12,012 bases of DNA from an uncultured Alphaproteobacteria bacterium (GTDB lineage: Bacteria; Pseudomonadota; Alphaproteobacteria; UBA7985; CAJQQZ01): assembly GCA_905480445.1 (NCBI GenBank), contig CAJQQJ010000422.1, forward strand, positions 1-12,012. Direction: 5' to 3'. Positions 1 to 7,221 of the stretch are shown in pieces; within the stretch, counting starts at the first letter, position 1, and each line of letters begins with the position of its first letter. The translations under genes and the position numbers were made by a program. Under the pieces are notes generated by a model, which saw nothing but the letters and a program-made list of their open reading frames with translations, did not search any database and was not told the DNA's origin.

Positions 1-818
1 TGTCAAACAAATTGGACAACGCTGTTGGTGAGGGCCAGACCCTCGAAGAGGCTTATGAATCTTTGGGTGCCGCTATTGTTAACGCACCTGCGGTCAATCA
101 ATATGGCCGTGACGAAGAAAACCAAAAAGTTGAAAGCTTGCCCACAGATCTTAAGCTATTCTGGCAAACAGTTGCTGGCTTGCCACTGGGTGAAGAGAGC
201 TTCTTAATCGAAGCAGAAGGTAATGAGTTTTTTGTAGCTCGAGTTAACCAAGTGATCCCGCCCCGTGACCAGACATTGGATGAGGTTCGTGAGCGTGTTT
301 CTTCAGCCATTAAGCTGCAAAAGGCCCGTGACCAGGCACAGGAAAAAGCGAAAGCCTTGTTGGTTGAGCTAGAAGGTGGAAAGACAGCCGCGGAAATCGC
401 GACAAGCTTAGAAAGCGAAGTTATCATTTCTACCGCTGGTAACATTACGACAATTCGCCAGCAAGAATCTGATGCTAGACATTTGCCGCGAGAAGCTTTC
501 ACAGTTGCAGCTGATACTTGGGCTGTTGCTGAAGCAGGCCGTGACGCTCTTGTTTATCGTGCGACACAGGTCATTCCCGCTTCTCTTGAAGCAGATGCTC
601 TAACCGCTGAAGACAGCCCATTTAAAACCGTCAGTGGTGAAATTCAGGAAGCTCTAGGTCGTGAAATCCTTACTCAATTCCAAGCTGCACTTAAAGAGAG
701 AACGCCAATTGATATAGAGCAAAGTATTGTTGATGATGCATTAGAAGCCGCCGCCCAACAGCTAGCCAGTCTGACCACTGGTGCTACTTCGCCAGAAATC
801 TCCAATACGCCACAGTAA
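1..818 (+). CDS. ppiD: Peptidyl-prolyl isomerase PpiD-like folding factor, C-terminal part (5' end outside window)
   Basis: The reading frame is open from the left edge (first full codon at 3) to TAA at 816-818, so about 270 C-terminal residues of a larger protein are visible. PpiD proteins are inner-membrane-anchored periplasmic chaperones with an N-terminal membrane helix, SurA-like helices and a parvulin domain; those parts lie upstream of this window. What is visible fits the C-terminal half: a parvulin-like stretch (EEAYESLG, then LPTDLKLFWQ and FFVARVNQVIPPRDQTLDEV), a charged helical segment rich in K, A and E (KARDQAQEKAKALLVELEGG), and a second parvulin-like stretch ending around LGREILTQFQAALKER. 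The last ~20 residues are a low-complexity tail. The stop is 5 nt before trpE, so the genes are probably cotranscribed. A PpiD-like gene directly upstream of trpE is recalled as common in Alphaproteobacteria. The family call is fairly secure; catalytic activity cannot be judged from this part. Confidence 0.85.
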   Translation, partial: SNKLDNAVGEGQTLEEAYESLGAAIVNAPAVNQYGRDEENQKVESLPTDLKLFWQTVAGLPLGEESFLIEAEGNEFFVARVNQVIPPRDQTLDEVRERVSSAIKLQKARDQAQEKAKALLVELEGGKTAAEIATSLESEVIISTAGNITTIRQQESDARHLPREAFTVAADTWAVAEAGRDALVYRATQVIPASLEADALTAEDSPFKTVSGEIQEALGREILTQFQAALKERTPIDIEQSIVDDALEAAAQQLASLTTGATSPEISNTPQ

Positions 819-823
819 TTACC

Positions 824-2362
824 GTGCACATATTTCCGGATTTCGAGCAGTTCAAAACTAAGTTTGATGCAGGCGAGTCTCAAGTAATCTGGGCCACAAC
901 AGTGGCAGACCTTGAGACACCTGTGTCGGCTATGATGAAGCTGTGCAAGGAAAAGCCCTACTCTTTCCTATTTGAGTCGGTCGAAGGCGGCGCCATTCGA
1001 GGGCGATATTCCTTTATTGGCTACAACCCCGACCTTATCTGGCGGCATAAGAACGGCAAGACTGAGATCAATCGCCAGGCCCTCAATCCAGATGGCTCGG
1101 TCGGTGGCAGCTACGAGCCTTGTGGCGATTCAGATCTAAATCCACTGCACTCTCTGCGTGACTTAATCGATGAGTCACGGATTGATCTACCTGAAGAACT
1201 ACCACCAATGGCAGCCGGAGTGTTCGGCTACATGGGTTATGACATGGTGCGCCATATGGAACGCCTGCCAGATGCGAATGACCCCGGTCTCGATACTCCT
1301 GACTCAATTTTCTCACGCCCAACAATGGTGGCCATCTTTGACCAGCTCAAGGACACGGCAACATTGGTCAGTCCTATCTACGCACAGGAAGGTATCACAG
1401 CTGCAATTGCATACGAGTTAGCAGTCTCTCGGATCGCAAGAGCCTTAGACGCTCTTGAAGCACCGCTGTTCCACAGAATGCTGGAAGATGAGCCACCGTC
1501 TGACTTGCCTGAACCACAATCAACTGTTGAACGTTCCAAATTTCACGAAATGGTAGCGAAAGCCAAAGAATACATTTACGCAGGTGATATTTTCCAAGTT
1601 GTACTATCGCAACGTTTCTCAGTTCCTTTTACTCTTTCGTCGACCGCGCTCTATCGGTCACTGCGCAGATTAAATCCCTCTCCGTTTCTCTATCATCTCG
1701 GATTTGAGGGCTTCTCCATCGTTGGCTCTAGTCCTGAGATCTTGGTGAGGTTAAGAGACGACGAAGTCACAATCAGACCGATTGCAGGAACACGTATTCG
1801 GGGTGCAAACAAGGCCGAAGACGAAGCACTTGCAGCTGACTTGCTGTCTGATGAGAAAGAGCTGGCTGAACATTTGATGCTGCTGGACCTAGGACGCAAC
1901 GACGTTGGTCGCGTTTCTGAGATTGGATCGATTTCCGTCACAGAGCGAAATATCGTCGAGCTTTACAGTCATGTCATGCACATCGTCTCTAATGTGACCG
2001 GCCAGATCCGCAAAGATCTCACAGCTATTGACGCAATCCAGGGCGGCTTCCCAGCTGGAACTGTATCCGGTGCCCCTAAAGTGCGCGCTATGGAAATCAT
2101 TGATGAGCTTGAACCAGAGCGTCGTGGCATCTATGCTGGTGCTATCGGTTATTTTTCAGCAAACGGATCCATGGACAACTGTATTGCGGTCAGAACTGCA
2201 ATCGTTAAAGACGGCATGATGCATATTCAGGCCGGTGCTGGCGTTGTCGCGGATTCAGATCCTGAAAGCGAATATCAAGAATGCCGTAACAAAGCACGTG
2301 CTTTGGTTCGTGCAGCTGAAGAAGCTGTGGCCTTTGCTGCTAACAGATCTAACCTGGGATAA
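824..2362 (+). CDS. trpE: Anthranilate synthase component I
   Basis: Together with TrpG this cytoplasmic enzyme converts chorismate and glutamine to anthranilate, the first committed step of tryptophan synthesis. The 512-residue product has normal family length. The N-terminal domain carries the tryptophan feedback-site motif as FESVEGG (50-56), and NPSPF (284-288) forms the other side of that site, so allosteric inhibition by Trp is expected. The chorismate-binding domain shows PIAGTRIRG (319-327), DEKELAEHLMLLDLGRND (343-360), PAGTVSGAPK (410-419) and GAGVVADSDPE (471-481), including the conserved Mg-binding acidic residues. The start is GTG at 824, chosen because the following MHIFPDFEQF matches the N-terminus typical of alphaproteobacterial TrpE; there is no clear Shine-Dalgarno, which suggests translation coupled to ppiD 5 nt upstream. 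It is a stand-alone subunit, not the TrpE(G) fusion known from rhizobia. Confidence 0.97.
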   Translation: MHIFPDFEQFKTKFDAGESQVIWATTVADLETPVSAMMKLCKEKPYSFLFESVEGGAIRGRYSFIGYNPDLIWRHKNGKTEINRQALNPDGSVGGSYEPCGDSDLNPLHSLRDLIDESRIDLPEELPPMAAGVFGYMGYDMVRHMERLPDANDPGLDTPDSIFSRPTMVAIFDQLKDTATLVSPIYAQEGITAAIAYELAVSRIARALDALEAPLFHRMLEDEPPSDLPEPQSTVERSKFHEMVAKAKEYIYAGDIFQVVLSQRFSVPFTLSSTALYRSLRRLNPSPFLYHLGFEGFSIVGSSPEILVRLRDDEVTIRPIAGTRIRGANKAEDEALAADLLSDEKELAEHLMLLDLGRNDVGRVSEIGSISVTERNIVELYSHVMHIVSNVTGQIRKDLTAIDAIQGGFPAGTVSGAPKVRAMEIIDELEPERRGIYAGAIGYFSANGSMDNCIAVRTAIVKDGMMHIQAGAGVVADSDPESEYQECRNKARALVRAAEEAVAFAANRSNLG

Positions 2363-2366
2363 GGCA

Positions 2367-2417
2367 ATGAATCACAAAGCTTTCTCTCACCTATCCTCCT
2401 TTCGATGTCGAAGCTGA
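2367..2417 (+). CDS. Possible 16-residue small ORF between trpE and trpG
   Basis: An ATG lies 4 nt after the trpE stop and opens a 16-codon frame (MNHKAFSHLSSFRCRS) ending in TGA. AAGG at 2361-2364 is too close to the ATG, but GGGA at 2356-2359 gives 7-nt spacing, so reinitiation after trpE is possible. It contains no Trp codon, so it is not a classical trp leader peptide. Its stop is 5 nt before a stem-loop at 2423-2440. It may simply be chance sequence in the gap. Confidence 0.2.
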   Translation: MNHKAFSHLSSFRCRS

Positions 2418-2422
2418 CATTA

Positions 2423-2440
2423 ACGAAGACGATTCTTCGT
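2423..2440 (+). other. Stem-loop in the trpE/trpG gap
   Basis: ACGAAGA (2423-2429) pairs perfectly with TCTTCGT (2434-2440) around a CGAT loop, a 7-bp stem with 4-nt loop. No T-run follows, so it does not look like an intrinsic terminator. The upstream CGAAG at 2409-2413 could compete for the same CTTCG arm. A role in mRNA processing, or in setting trpE versus trpG expression, is inference only. Confidence 0.45.
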
Positions 2441-2492
2441 GTGATCAGACTTTCCCCCTCCTACGCGCCCTGTTATAGGGGCAGATGAAAAT

Positions 2493-2496
2493 AGGA
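2493..2496 (+). promoter_or_regulatory. Ribosome binding site of trpG
   Basis: AGGA lies 7 nt before the GTG at 2504. It supports GTG as the trpG start. With the 141-nt gap after trpE, it implies independent ribosome loading rather than direct coupling to trpE. Confidence 0.6.
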
Positions 2497-2503
2497 TAGA
2501 GCA

Positions 2504-3082
2504 GTGTTTCTACTCATCGATAACTACGATTCTTTTACTTATAACCTCTACCACTTCCTTGGTGAACAAGGAGCGGAGCTCGAGGTTGTGCGCAACGACG
2601 AAATCACCGTTGAGGAGGTTTTCGCCAAAAACCCTGAGGGTGTCATACTCTCCCCTGGTCCCTGTACACCCAACGAAGCCGGCATTTGCCTTGAGATGGT
2701 GTCAGCGGCAGCTGAACAATCTCTGCCTCTGTTAGGCGTTTGTTTAGGCCACCAATCCATAGGCCAGGCTTTTGGTGGTAATGTCATCAGAGCGCAAGAA
2801 TTGATGCATGGTAAAACTTCATCAATCAGTCATAACGACGAAGGATTGTTTGCCGGTTTAAAGTCGCCGTTGACGGTAACCAGATATCATTCCCTGATCG
2901 TTGAGCGTCATAGCCTGCCTGATTGCCTTGAAGTCACGGCTGAGATTGACAGTGGCATGATAATGGCGATGCAGCATAAAGAGCTGCCAATTCATGGCGT
3001 GCAATTCCATCCGGAATCAATCGCCAGTGAATCAGGCAAAGCTATGCTTAAAAACTTTATTGACCTGGCAAAAGCAGCCTGA
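2504..3082 (+). CDS. trpG: Anthranilate synthase component II, glutamine amidotransferase subunit
   Basis: This class I glutamine amidotransferase releases ammonia from glutamine and passes it to TrpE for anthranilate formation. The 192-residue length is normal for the stand-alone subunit. The N-terminus LLIDNYDSFTYNL is diagnostic for TrpG/PabA. The catalytic triad is intact: Cys80 in LLGVCLGHQ, and His169 and Glu171 in GVQFHPES. The oxyanion-region motif SPGPCTPNEAG (50-60) is also present. The start is GTG at 2504 with AGGA 7 nt upstream; the next in-frame methionine would cut into the domain. The same subunit can serve para-aminobenzoate synthase (PabA) in organisms with a single copy; that cannot be decided here. 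Position between trpE and trpD favours the trp assignment. The gene ends 11 nt before trpD. Confidence 0.95.
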   Translation: MFLLIDNYDSFTYNLYHFLGEQGAELEVVRNDEITVEEVFAKNPEGVILSPGPCTPNEAGICLEMVSAAAEQSLPLLGVCLGHQSIGQAFGGNVIRAQELMHGKTSSISHNDEGLFAGLKSPLTVTRYHSLIVERHSLPDCLEVTAEIDSGMIMAMQHKELPIHGVQFHPESIASESGKAMLKNFIDLAKAA

Positions 3083-3093
3083 AAGATAAAACC

Positions 3094-4128
3094 ATGAGTA
3101 CACAAACTGAATTTAAGGCCCTCATTGCTAAAACAGCAGATGGCCATTCTCTGTCTCAAGACGAGGCCAAACTAGCTTTTGACGTTATGATGTCCGGCGA
3201 GGCAACAGCCAGTCAGATTGGCGGCTTCTTGATGGCACTTCGTGTGCGCGGTGAAACCGTAGACGAGATCACTGGTGCCGCGAAAGCCATGCGTGAAAAG
3301 GCGCATATGCTTAACGCGCCCGATGGTGCTGTTGATACTGCAGGCACAGGTGGAGATTCATCCGGCACCTACAATATTTCAACAGCGGCAGCCATTGTTA
3401 TCGCAGGCGCAGGCGTTCCCGTTGCCAAACACGGTAACCGTGCACTTTCATCCAAGTCTGGATCAGCGGATGTGCTCAACGCGCTAGGCGTTAATATTGA
3501 TGCCGACTGGGAATTGGTACAAAAGTCCATTAATGAAGCCAACGTTGGTTTCCTGATGGCACCGCGTCACCACGGCGCGATGCGCCACGTTGGACCGACA
3601 CGTGTTGAACTTGGAACCAGAACGATTTTCAATCTACTAGGGCCTCTGTCAAATCCTGCTGGCACGAAACGACAGCTAGTTGGTGTGTTCGCGGAAAAGT
3701 GGGTTAATCTCGTAGCGCGGGTCTTTGGCGAACTAGGGGCGACTAAAGCCTGGGTCGTTCATGGCACTGATGGCCTCGATGAAATCACAACAACCGGATC
3801 AACGATTGCCGCTGAATGGGCCAACGGTACCGTTCGCGACTTCGTCATCAATCCAGAGGATTACGGCATTGCATTGGCTGACCCAGCGAACCTAAAAGGT
3901 GGCGATGCCGAAACGAACGCGGCGGCCTTGCGAGCAGTACTGGAAGGCGCCAAAAACGCCTACCGCGATATTGTCTTGATGAACACTGGCGCGGCCCTGG
4001 TAATTGCTGACAAAGCTGGCGATCTCGGCGAAGGTATTGAGCTCGCTAAACAGTCGATTGATTCCGGTGCTGCACTAACAAGATTAGATCAGATGATTGC
4101 AATTTCACATGAACGAGATAAAGCATAA
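3094..4128 (+). CDS. trpD: Anthranilate phosphoribosyltransferase
   Basis: The enzyme transfers the phosphoribosyl group from PRPP to anthranilate, the second dedicated step of tryptophan synthesis in the cytoplasm. The product is 344 residues, typical for the monofunctional homodimeric enzyme, and is not fused to TrpG as in E. coli. A small N-terminal helical domain (about 1-70) is followed by the phosphoribosyltransferase fold. Visible motifs are the PRPP-binding glycine loop DTAGTGGDSSGTYNIST (81-97), KHGNRALSSKSGSAD (112-126), the anthranilate-contacting HHGAMRHVGPTR region (159-170), and the metal-binding acidic pair Asp229-Glu230 in GTDGLDE. The ATG at 3094 follows the trpG stop by 11 nt with only a weak purine-rich upstream stretch. 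The TAA stop abuts the trpC ATG directly, so the two are almost certainly translationally coupled. Confidence 0.97.
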   Translation: MSTQTEFKALIAKTADGHSLSQDEAKLAFDVMMSGEATASQIGGFLMALRVRGETVDEITGAAKAMREKAHMLNAPDGAVDTAGTGGDSSGTYNISTAAAIVIAGAGVPVAKHGNRALSSKSGSADVLNALGVNIDADWELVQKSINEANVGFLMAPRHHGAMRHVGPTRVELGTRTIFNLLGPLSNPAGTKRQLVGVFAEKWVNLVARVFGELGATKAWVVHGTDGLDEITTTGSTIAAEWANGTVRDFVINPEDYGIALADPANLKGGDAETNAAALRAVLEGAKNAYRDIVLMNTGAALVIADKAGDLGEGIELAKQSIDSGAALTRLDQMIAISHERDKA

Positions 4129-4932
4129 ATGACTGAAATACCTGACGTTCTTGTAAAAATTTGTGACGAAAAGCGCGAATTTGTTGAAGCTCGCAAGAAA
4201 GAGCGGGATGTCTGGCAATTGCTGGAGATCGCTGAACAGTTGCCGGCACCTCGTGGCTTCGCGGCTGCGCTGACCAGAGACGCACGCATTCATGGCAACA
4301 GCTTGATCGCAGAGATCAAAAAGGCCTCTCCAAGTAAAGGGTTGATCCGCCCAGACTTTGATCCTCCACGTCTAGCAGAAGCCTATAATGCTGGCGGAGC
4401 GACTTGCCTCTCAGTCTTGACGGATGAACCTTATTTTCAAGGCCACGATGACTACGTTAAGGCCGTCAGGGACGTTGTTCCACTGCCTGTACTACGCAAA
4501 GATTTCATGATCGACCCTTATCAGATCGCTGAAAGCCGAGCGATTGGTGCAGATTGTATTCTGATTATCATGGCGGCACTCGATGACGAAACCGCCTTGC
4601 ACATAGAAGCCGCGGCTTTCGATCTAGGCATGGACGCTATCATTGAGGTCCATAACGAAGAAGAGATGGAACGGGCCCTCAAACTTGAGTCCCCACTGAT
4701 CGGCGTTAACAACCGAAACCTCAAAACGCTCGAGATCGACATAGCCACCACAGAGCGCTTGTCTCAAATGATCCCCTATGACCGTTGGTTGATTGCAGAG
4801 TCCGGGCTCTATTCAAATGAAGATTTGGTACGCATGCGGGCGACTGGCGCTAAGTCATTTTTGATCGGTGAGTCCTTGATGCGTCAAGACGATGTGACAG
4901 CAGCAACCAAAACAATTCTCGGACGCGAGTAG
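4129..4932 (+). CDS. trpC: Indole-3-glycerol phosphate synthase
   Basis: The enzyme closes the indole ring by decarboxylating and cyclising CdRP to indole-3-glycerol phosphate. The 267-residue protein is a stand-alone TIM barrel, not the TrpC-TrpF fusion of enterics. Catalytic and substrate-binding motifs are intact: AEIKKASPSKG (61-71), with the conserved Glu and Lys; the general-acid lysine region VLRKDFMID (121-129); IEVHNEEE (172-179); GVNNRNL (192-198); IAESG (222-226) and FLIGESLM (244-251). The ATG immediately follows the trpD TAA (TAAATG), so translation is probably coupled. No trpF, trpB or trpA is present in this window. In many Alphaproteobacteria those three form a separate cluster, so their absence is expected rather than a defect. 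Confidence 0.97.
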   Translation: MTEIPDVLVKICDEKREFVEARKKERDVWQLLEIAEQLPAPRGFAAALTRDARIHGNSLIAEIKKASPSKGLIRPDFDPPRLAEAYNAGGATCLSVLTDEPYFQGHDDYVKAVRDVVPLPVLRKDFMIDPYQIAESRAIGADCILIIMAALDDETALHIEAAAFDLGMDAIIEVHNEEEMERALKLESPLIGVNNRNLKTLEIDIATTERLSQMIPYDRWLIAESGLYSNEDLVRMRATGAKSFLIGESLMRQDDVTAATKTILGRE

Positions 4933-4934
4933 TA

Positions 4935-5411
4935 ATGGCAGACTTCACCCACTTTGATGATCAGGGCAAAGCTCACATGGTTGATGTGTCGGATAAAGCC
5001 GACACCACCCGTATAGCGACAGCCAAAGGTCGCGTGGTAGTAAATGAAGAAACGCTACAGCTTATCAAGTCGGGCGGTTTCAAGAAAGGCGACGTGCTTG
5101 CCGTCGCTCGATTGGCCGGAATTATGGCCGCCAAGAAAACGCCAGATCTCATTCCTCTATGCCACCCCTTGCCTTTGACGTCAGTCAAGGTGAACCTTCA
5201 ACTGAACAAAAATAAATCTTCTGTTGATATCGATGCCACTTGTAAAATTACTGGTAAGACGGGCGTTGAAATGGAAGCCCTGACGGCAGTGACAGTCGCT
5301 GCGCTCACAGTTTATGATATGTGCAAAGCTGTCGATAAGGCCATGCGTATCGAGGATGTCCGTTTGGTCCATAAGTCTGGCGGTAAGTCCGGCACATTTG
5401 AGGCTGAGTAA
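4935..5411 (+). CDS. moaC: Cyclic pyranopterin monophosphate synthase
   Basis: MoaC converts 3',8-cyclo-GTP, the product of MoaA, into cyclic pyranopterin monophosphate, the first stable intermediate of molybdenum cofactor synthesis. The 158-residue protein has the usual length and fold. Visible signature sequences are LIPLCHPLPLTSV (72-84), KTGVEMEALTAV (108-119) and YDMCKAVDK (127-135). Asp128 and Lys131 match the catalytic pair described for E. coli MoaC. The first ATG, 2 nt after the trpC stop, gives the canonical N-terminus (FTHFDDQGKAHMVDVSDK). The stop overlaps the moeA start in TAATG. A trpC-moaC-moeA arrangement is recalled as frequent in Alphaproteobacteria, so the pairing with tryptophan genes looks inherited rather than newly assembled. 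Confidence 0.97.
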   Translation: MADFTHFDDQGKAHMVDVSDKADTTRIATAKGRVVVNEETLQLIKSGGFKKGDVLAVARLAGIMAAKKTPDLIPLCHPLPLTSVKVNLQLNKNKSSVDIDATCKITGKTGVEMEALTAVTVAALTVYDMCKAVDKAMRIEDVRLVHKSGGKSGTFEAE

Positions 5412-6607
5412 TGCTTTCGTTTGAGGAGGCACGCCAACGCGTCATCGAAGCCTTTAGCCCTCTAGCTTCTGAGTCCGTTCCCATCGGACAAGCTCTTGGT
5501 CGTGTTCTAGCCGAAGACGTCACAGCACAATTGACGATGCCACGCAAGGATGTCTCAGCCATGGATGGCTACGCTGTTCGTGCAGCCGACATCCAGACCT
5601 TTCCTTGCAAACTAATAATCATCGGCGAACTAGCGGCTGGTACGACCCAGGAATTCGAGGTTGGTCCAGGTCAATGCACACGCATCTTCACCGGCGCGCC
5701 TTTGCCCGTTGGTACTGATACCATCCTCATTCAGGAAAACGCCAAACGAGACGGCGACAATGTACAAGTACTAGAATCCTGTTCTCTTGGCCGCTACGTT
5801 CGAAAGGCAGGCTTGGACTTTTCTGAAGGCAACACCCTAGCCACTCGAGGCCAACGACTTTCCGTTCGTGATCTCGCGGTCATAGCCGCCGGTAACAATC
5901 CAACCGTTTCGGTTCATCGAAGACCTCGCGTTGCCATCCTTTCAACCGGTGATGAAATTGTTGAGCCTGGCGCGCCAATGCATGGCAATCAGATCGTTAG
6001 TTCCAACTCAATCACCCTGACCGCGATGGTAGAGGCAGCAGGCGCCGAAGCCATCAATCTTGGCATTGCACAAGACAATCGAGAAAGTTTGGCAGCAGCC
6101 TTTCGTAAGGGCCTGGAAGCGGATTTATTGGTCACAACGGGCGGTGCATCAGTCGGCGAGCATGACCTGGTCAAACCAGTGTTAGCTGAATTTGGTCTTG
6201 AACTCGATTTTTGGAAAATCGCTATGCGCCCCGGCAAACCGTTGATCTTCGGCGCCGTCGATGGAACCGGTATTCTGGGGCTACCAGGCAACCCAGTGTC
6301 CTCTTATGTCTGTGGCTTGCTGTTCATGATCCCTGCCATCAACGCCATGATGGGCATCAATGATCATGAGCTGCCTCTTGAGCCTGCTATCCTGGGCGAC
6401 GACATTCCGGCAAACGACCAACGCCTCGAGTTCATGCGAGCGCGTACTTCCCGAGATAAAGATGGCCAACTGGTCGCCACACCATTCTCCAAGCAAGACA
6501 GTTCAATGCTTTCTAGGTTGGCAGCAGCGGGTTGCTTGATTTTGCGCCCAGCTCATGGACCTGCCATGAGCAAAGGCGATGGGGTTCAGGTTCTTACACT
6601 GAACTGA
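5411..6607 (+). CDS. moeA: Molybdopterin molybdenumtransferase
   Basis: MoeA inserts molybdate into adenylylated molybdopterin, releasing AMP and finishing the basic molybdenum cofactor. The 398-residue length is normal. Motifs run in family order: MPRKDVSAMDGYAVRAAD (43-60), IFTGAPLPVGTD (92-103), the MoCF-binding core with VAILSTGDEIVEPG (174-187) and NQIVSSNS (193-200), TTGGASVGEHD (242-252), MRPGKP (272-277) and GLPGNPVSS (290-298), then the C-terminal beta domain. The start is the ATG overlapping the moaC stop by 1 nt, a standard coupling arrangement. Its last 14 bp overlap the 3' end of allA on the other strand, so two operons converge with no spacer. In many relatives lexA follows moeA; here it does not. 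Confidence 0.97.
   Translation: MLSFEEARQRVIEAFSPLASESVPIGQALGRVLAEDVTAQLTMPRKDVSAMDGYAVRAADIQTFPCKLIIIGELAAGTTQEFEVGPGQCTRIFTGAPLPVGTDTILIQENAKRDGDNVQVLESCSLGRYVRKAGLDFSEGNTLATRGQRLSVRDLAVIAAGNNPTVSVHRRPRVAILSTGDEIVEPGAPMHGNQIVSSNSITLTAMVEAAGAEAINLGIAQDNRESLAAAFRKGLEADLLVTTGGASVGEHDLVKPVLAEFGLELDFWKIAMRPGKPLIFGAVDGTGILGLPGNPVSSYVCGLLFMIPAINAMMGINDHELPLEPAILGDDIPANDQRLEFMRARTSRDKDGQLVATPFSKQDSSMLSRLAAAGCLILRPAHGPAMSKGDGVQVLTLN
6584..6604. other. Small inverted repeat across the moeA/allA convergent overlap
   Basis: GTTCAG (6584-6589) pairs with CTGAAC (6599-6604) around a 9-nt loop that contains the allA stop codon, and the repeat ends just before the moeA stop. It could form in both converging transcripts. 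The stem is only 6 bp and neither side has a T-run, so a bidirectional terminator is possible but weakly supported. Confidence 0.25.
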
Positions 6608-7097
6608 TTATCCGGTAGTCACTTTCGTCCAACCAGACTTCTTCCAAGTTATTGCCAGGCCCATCGCGGTCAACAATTATGAAGTTAGAGGTCCTCTCGA
6701 GCGCCAGCAGTGGATGGTGCCAAACGTTGCGGGCGTAGTTTACGCCTTGATCGCCTCGTGCCCAGAAGGCCTCGATAGTCGTTGGATCAAGTTTGTCTTC
6801 ACCCTGCCCAACGACAACCAAGTATGGCCGTTCATTCAGCGGGAAAAACAGTTGGCTGCCAAGCGGATGGCGCTCCATCATTTTGATTTGAATGGGGAAA
6901 TCGTAAGATTGGCCCTGGAAGATTGAGACGATTGCTTTTCCGCCTTCCCTTTCAACATCGATCTTAGCCAGGTCATGAAAGCGCTCAGTCATGCCATGGT
7001 TGATGGTGAAGTGCTTTGAGCCTTCCAATTGAACGACATCGCCATAAGGGGCGAAGACTTCGCGTGTCAGCAGCCTTGGTTTAAGTATCTTTGTCAT
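6594..7097 (-). CDS. allA: Ureidoglycolate lyase
   Basis: The enzyme cleaves ureidoglycolate to glyoxylate and urea, the last step of ureide breakdown; it acts in the cytoplasm as a cupin-type homodimer. The 167-residue length is close to the ~160 usual for AllA. Family-diagnostic stretches are FAPYGDVV (15-22), MERHPLGSQLFFPL (74-87), GVNYARNVWHHPLL (118-131) and VDRDGPGNNLEEVWL (142-156). The ATG at 7097 is preferred because it gives the normal N-terminal TREVFAPYGD context; only a weak purine-rich stretch lies upstream (GAGAAAG, distant). It is the last gene of the purine operon, separated from puuE by 124 bp containing inverted repeats. No urease or urea transport gene is seen here. Confidence 0.93.
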   Translation of the reverse strand: MTKILKPRLLTREVFAPYGDVVQLEGSKHFTINHGMTERFHDLAKIDVEREGGKAIVSIFQGQSYDFPIQIKMMERHPLGSQLFFPLNERPYLVVVGQGEDKLDPTTIEAFWARGDQGVNYARNVWHHPLLALERTSNFIIVDRDGPGNNLEEVWLDESDYRIISSV

Positions 7098-7138
7098 ATC
7101 AACAACTTTCTCACTTTCCCGGTCAAACGTAGAGCGAG

Positions 7139-7184
7139 CCGGGATCTCTATCCAATTGGAGCGCTATTCTTTTGGGGATCCCGG
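7139..7184 (-). repeat. 8-bp inverted repeat upstream of allA, alternative to the neighbouring hairpin
   Basis: CCGGGATC (7139-7146) is the exact reverse complement of GATCCCGG (7177-7184), with a 30-nt spacer that contains the perfect 10-bp palindrome TCCAATTGGA (7151-7160). The right arm is also needed by the hairpin at 7179-7207, so the two structures exclude each other. The geometry resembles a leader that can switch, but no T-run or leader peptide was recognised, so function is unproven. Confidence 0.4.
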
Positions 7185-7207
7185 ACAAGCCAGATGGCTT
7201 TCCGGGA
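7179..7207 (-). other. Stable hairpin directly downstream of puuE
   Basis: Starting 14 bp beyond the puuE stop, TCCCGGA (7179-7185) pairs with TCCGGGA (7201-7207), and AAGCCA (7187-7192) pairs with TGGCTT (7195-7200), leaving a single bulged C at 7186 and a GA apex. This is about 13 bp in total. There is no T-run on either strand, so it is more likely an mRNA-stabilising or processing hairpin, or part of an attenuation-like element, than a plain intrinsic terminator. Confidence 0.5.
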
Positions 7208-7221
7208 AATTGCTCCGGCTG

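Noticed and set aside
98..502. Minus-strand open frame of 134 codons inside ppiD
   Set aside because: It is Ser-rich with no recognisable domain and lies opposite a well-supported coding frame.
2363..2503. Classical trp attenuator
   Set aside because: There are no tandem Trp codons, no GC-rich hairpin followed by a T-run, and the position is internal to the operon rather than ahead of trpE.
7151..7160. TCCAATTGGA as a stand-alone regulator operator
   Set aside because: A single 10-bp palindrome without a second copy or known match is weak; it is mentioned only as part of the intergenic structure.
7179..7207. Intrinsic terminator after puuE
   Set aside because: The stem is strong, but neither strand has a T-run after it, so it is reported as a hairpin only.
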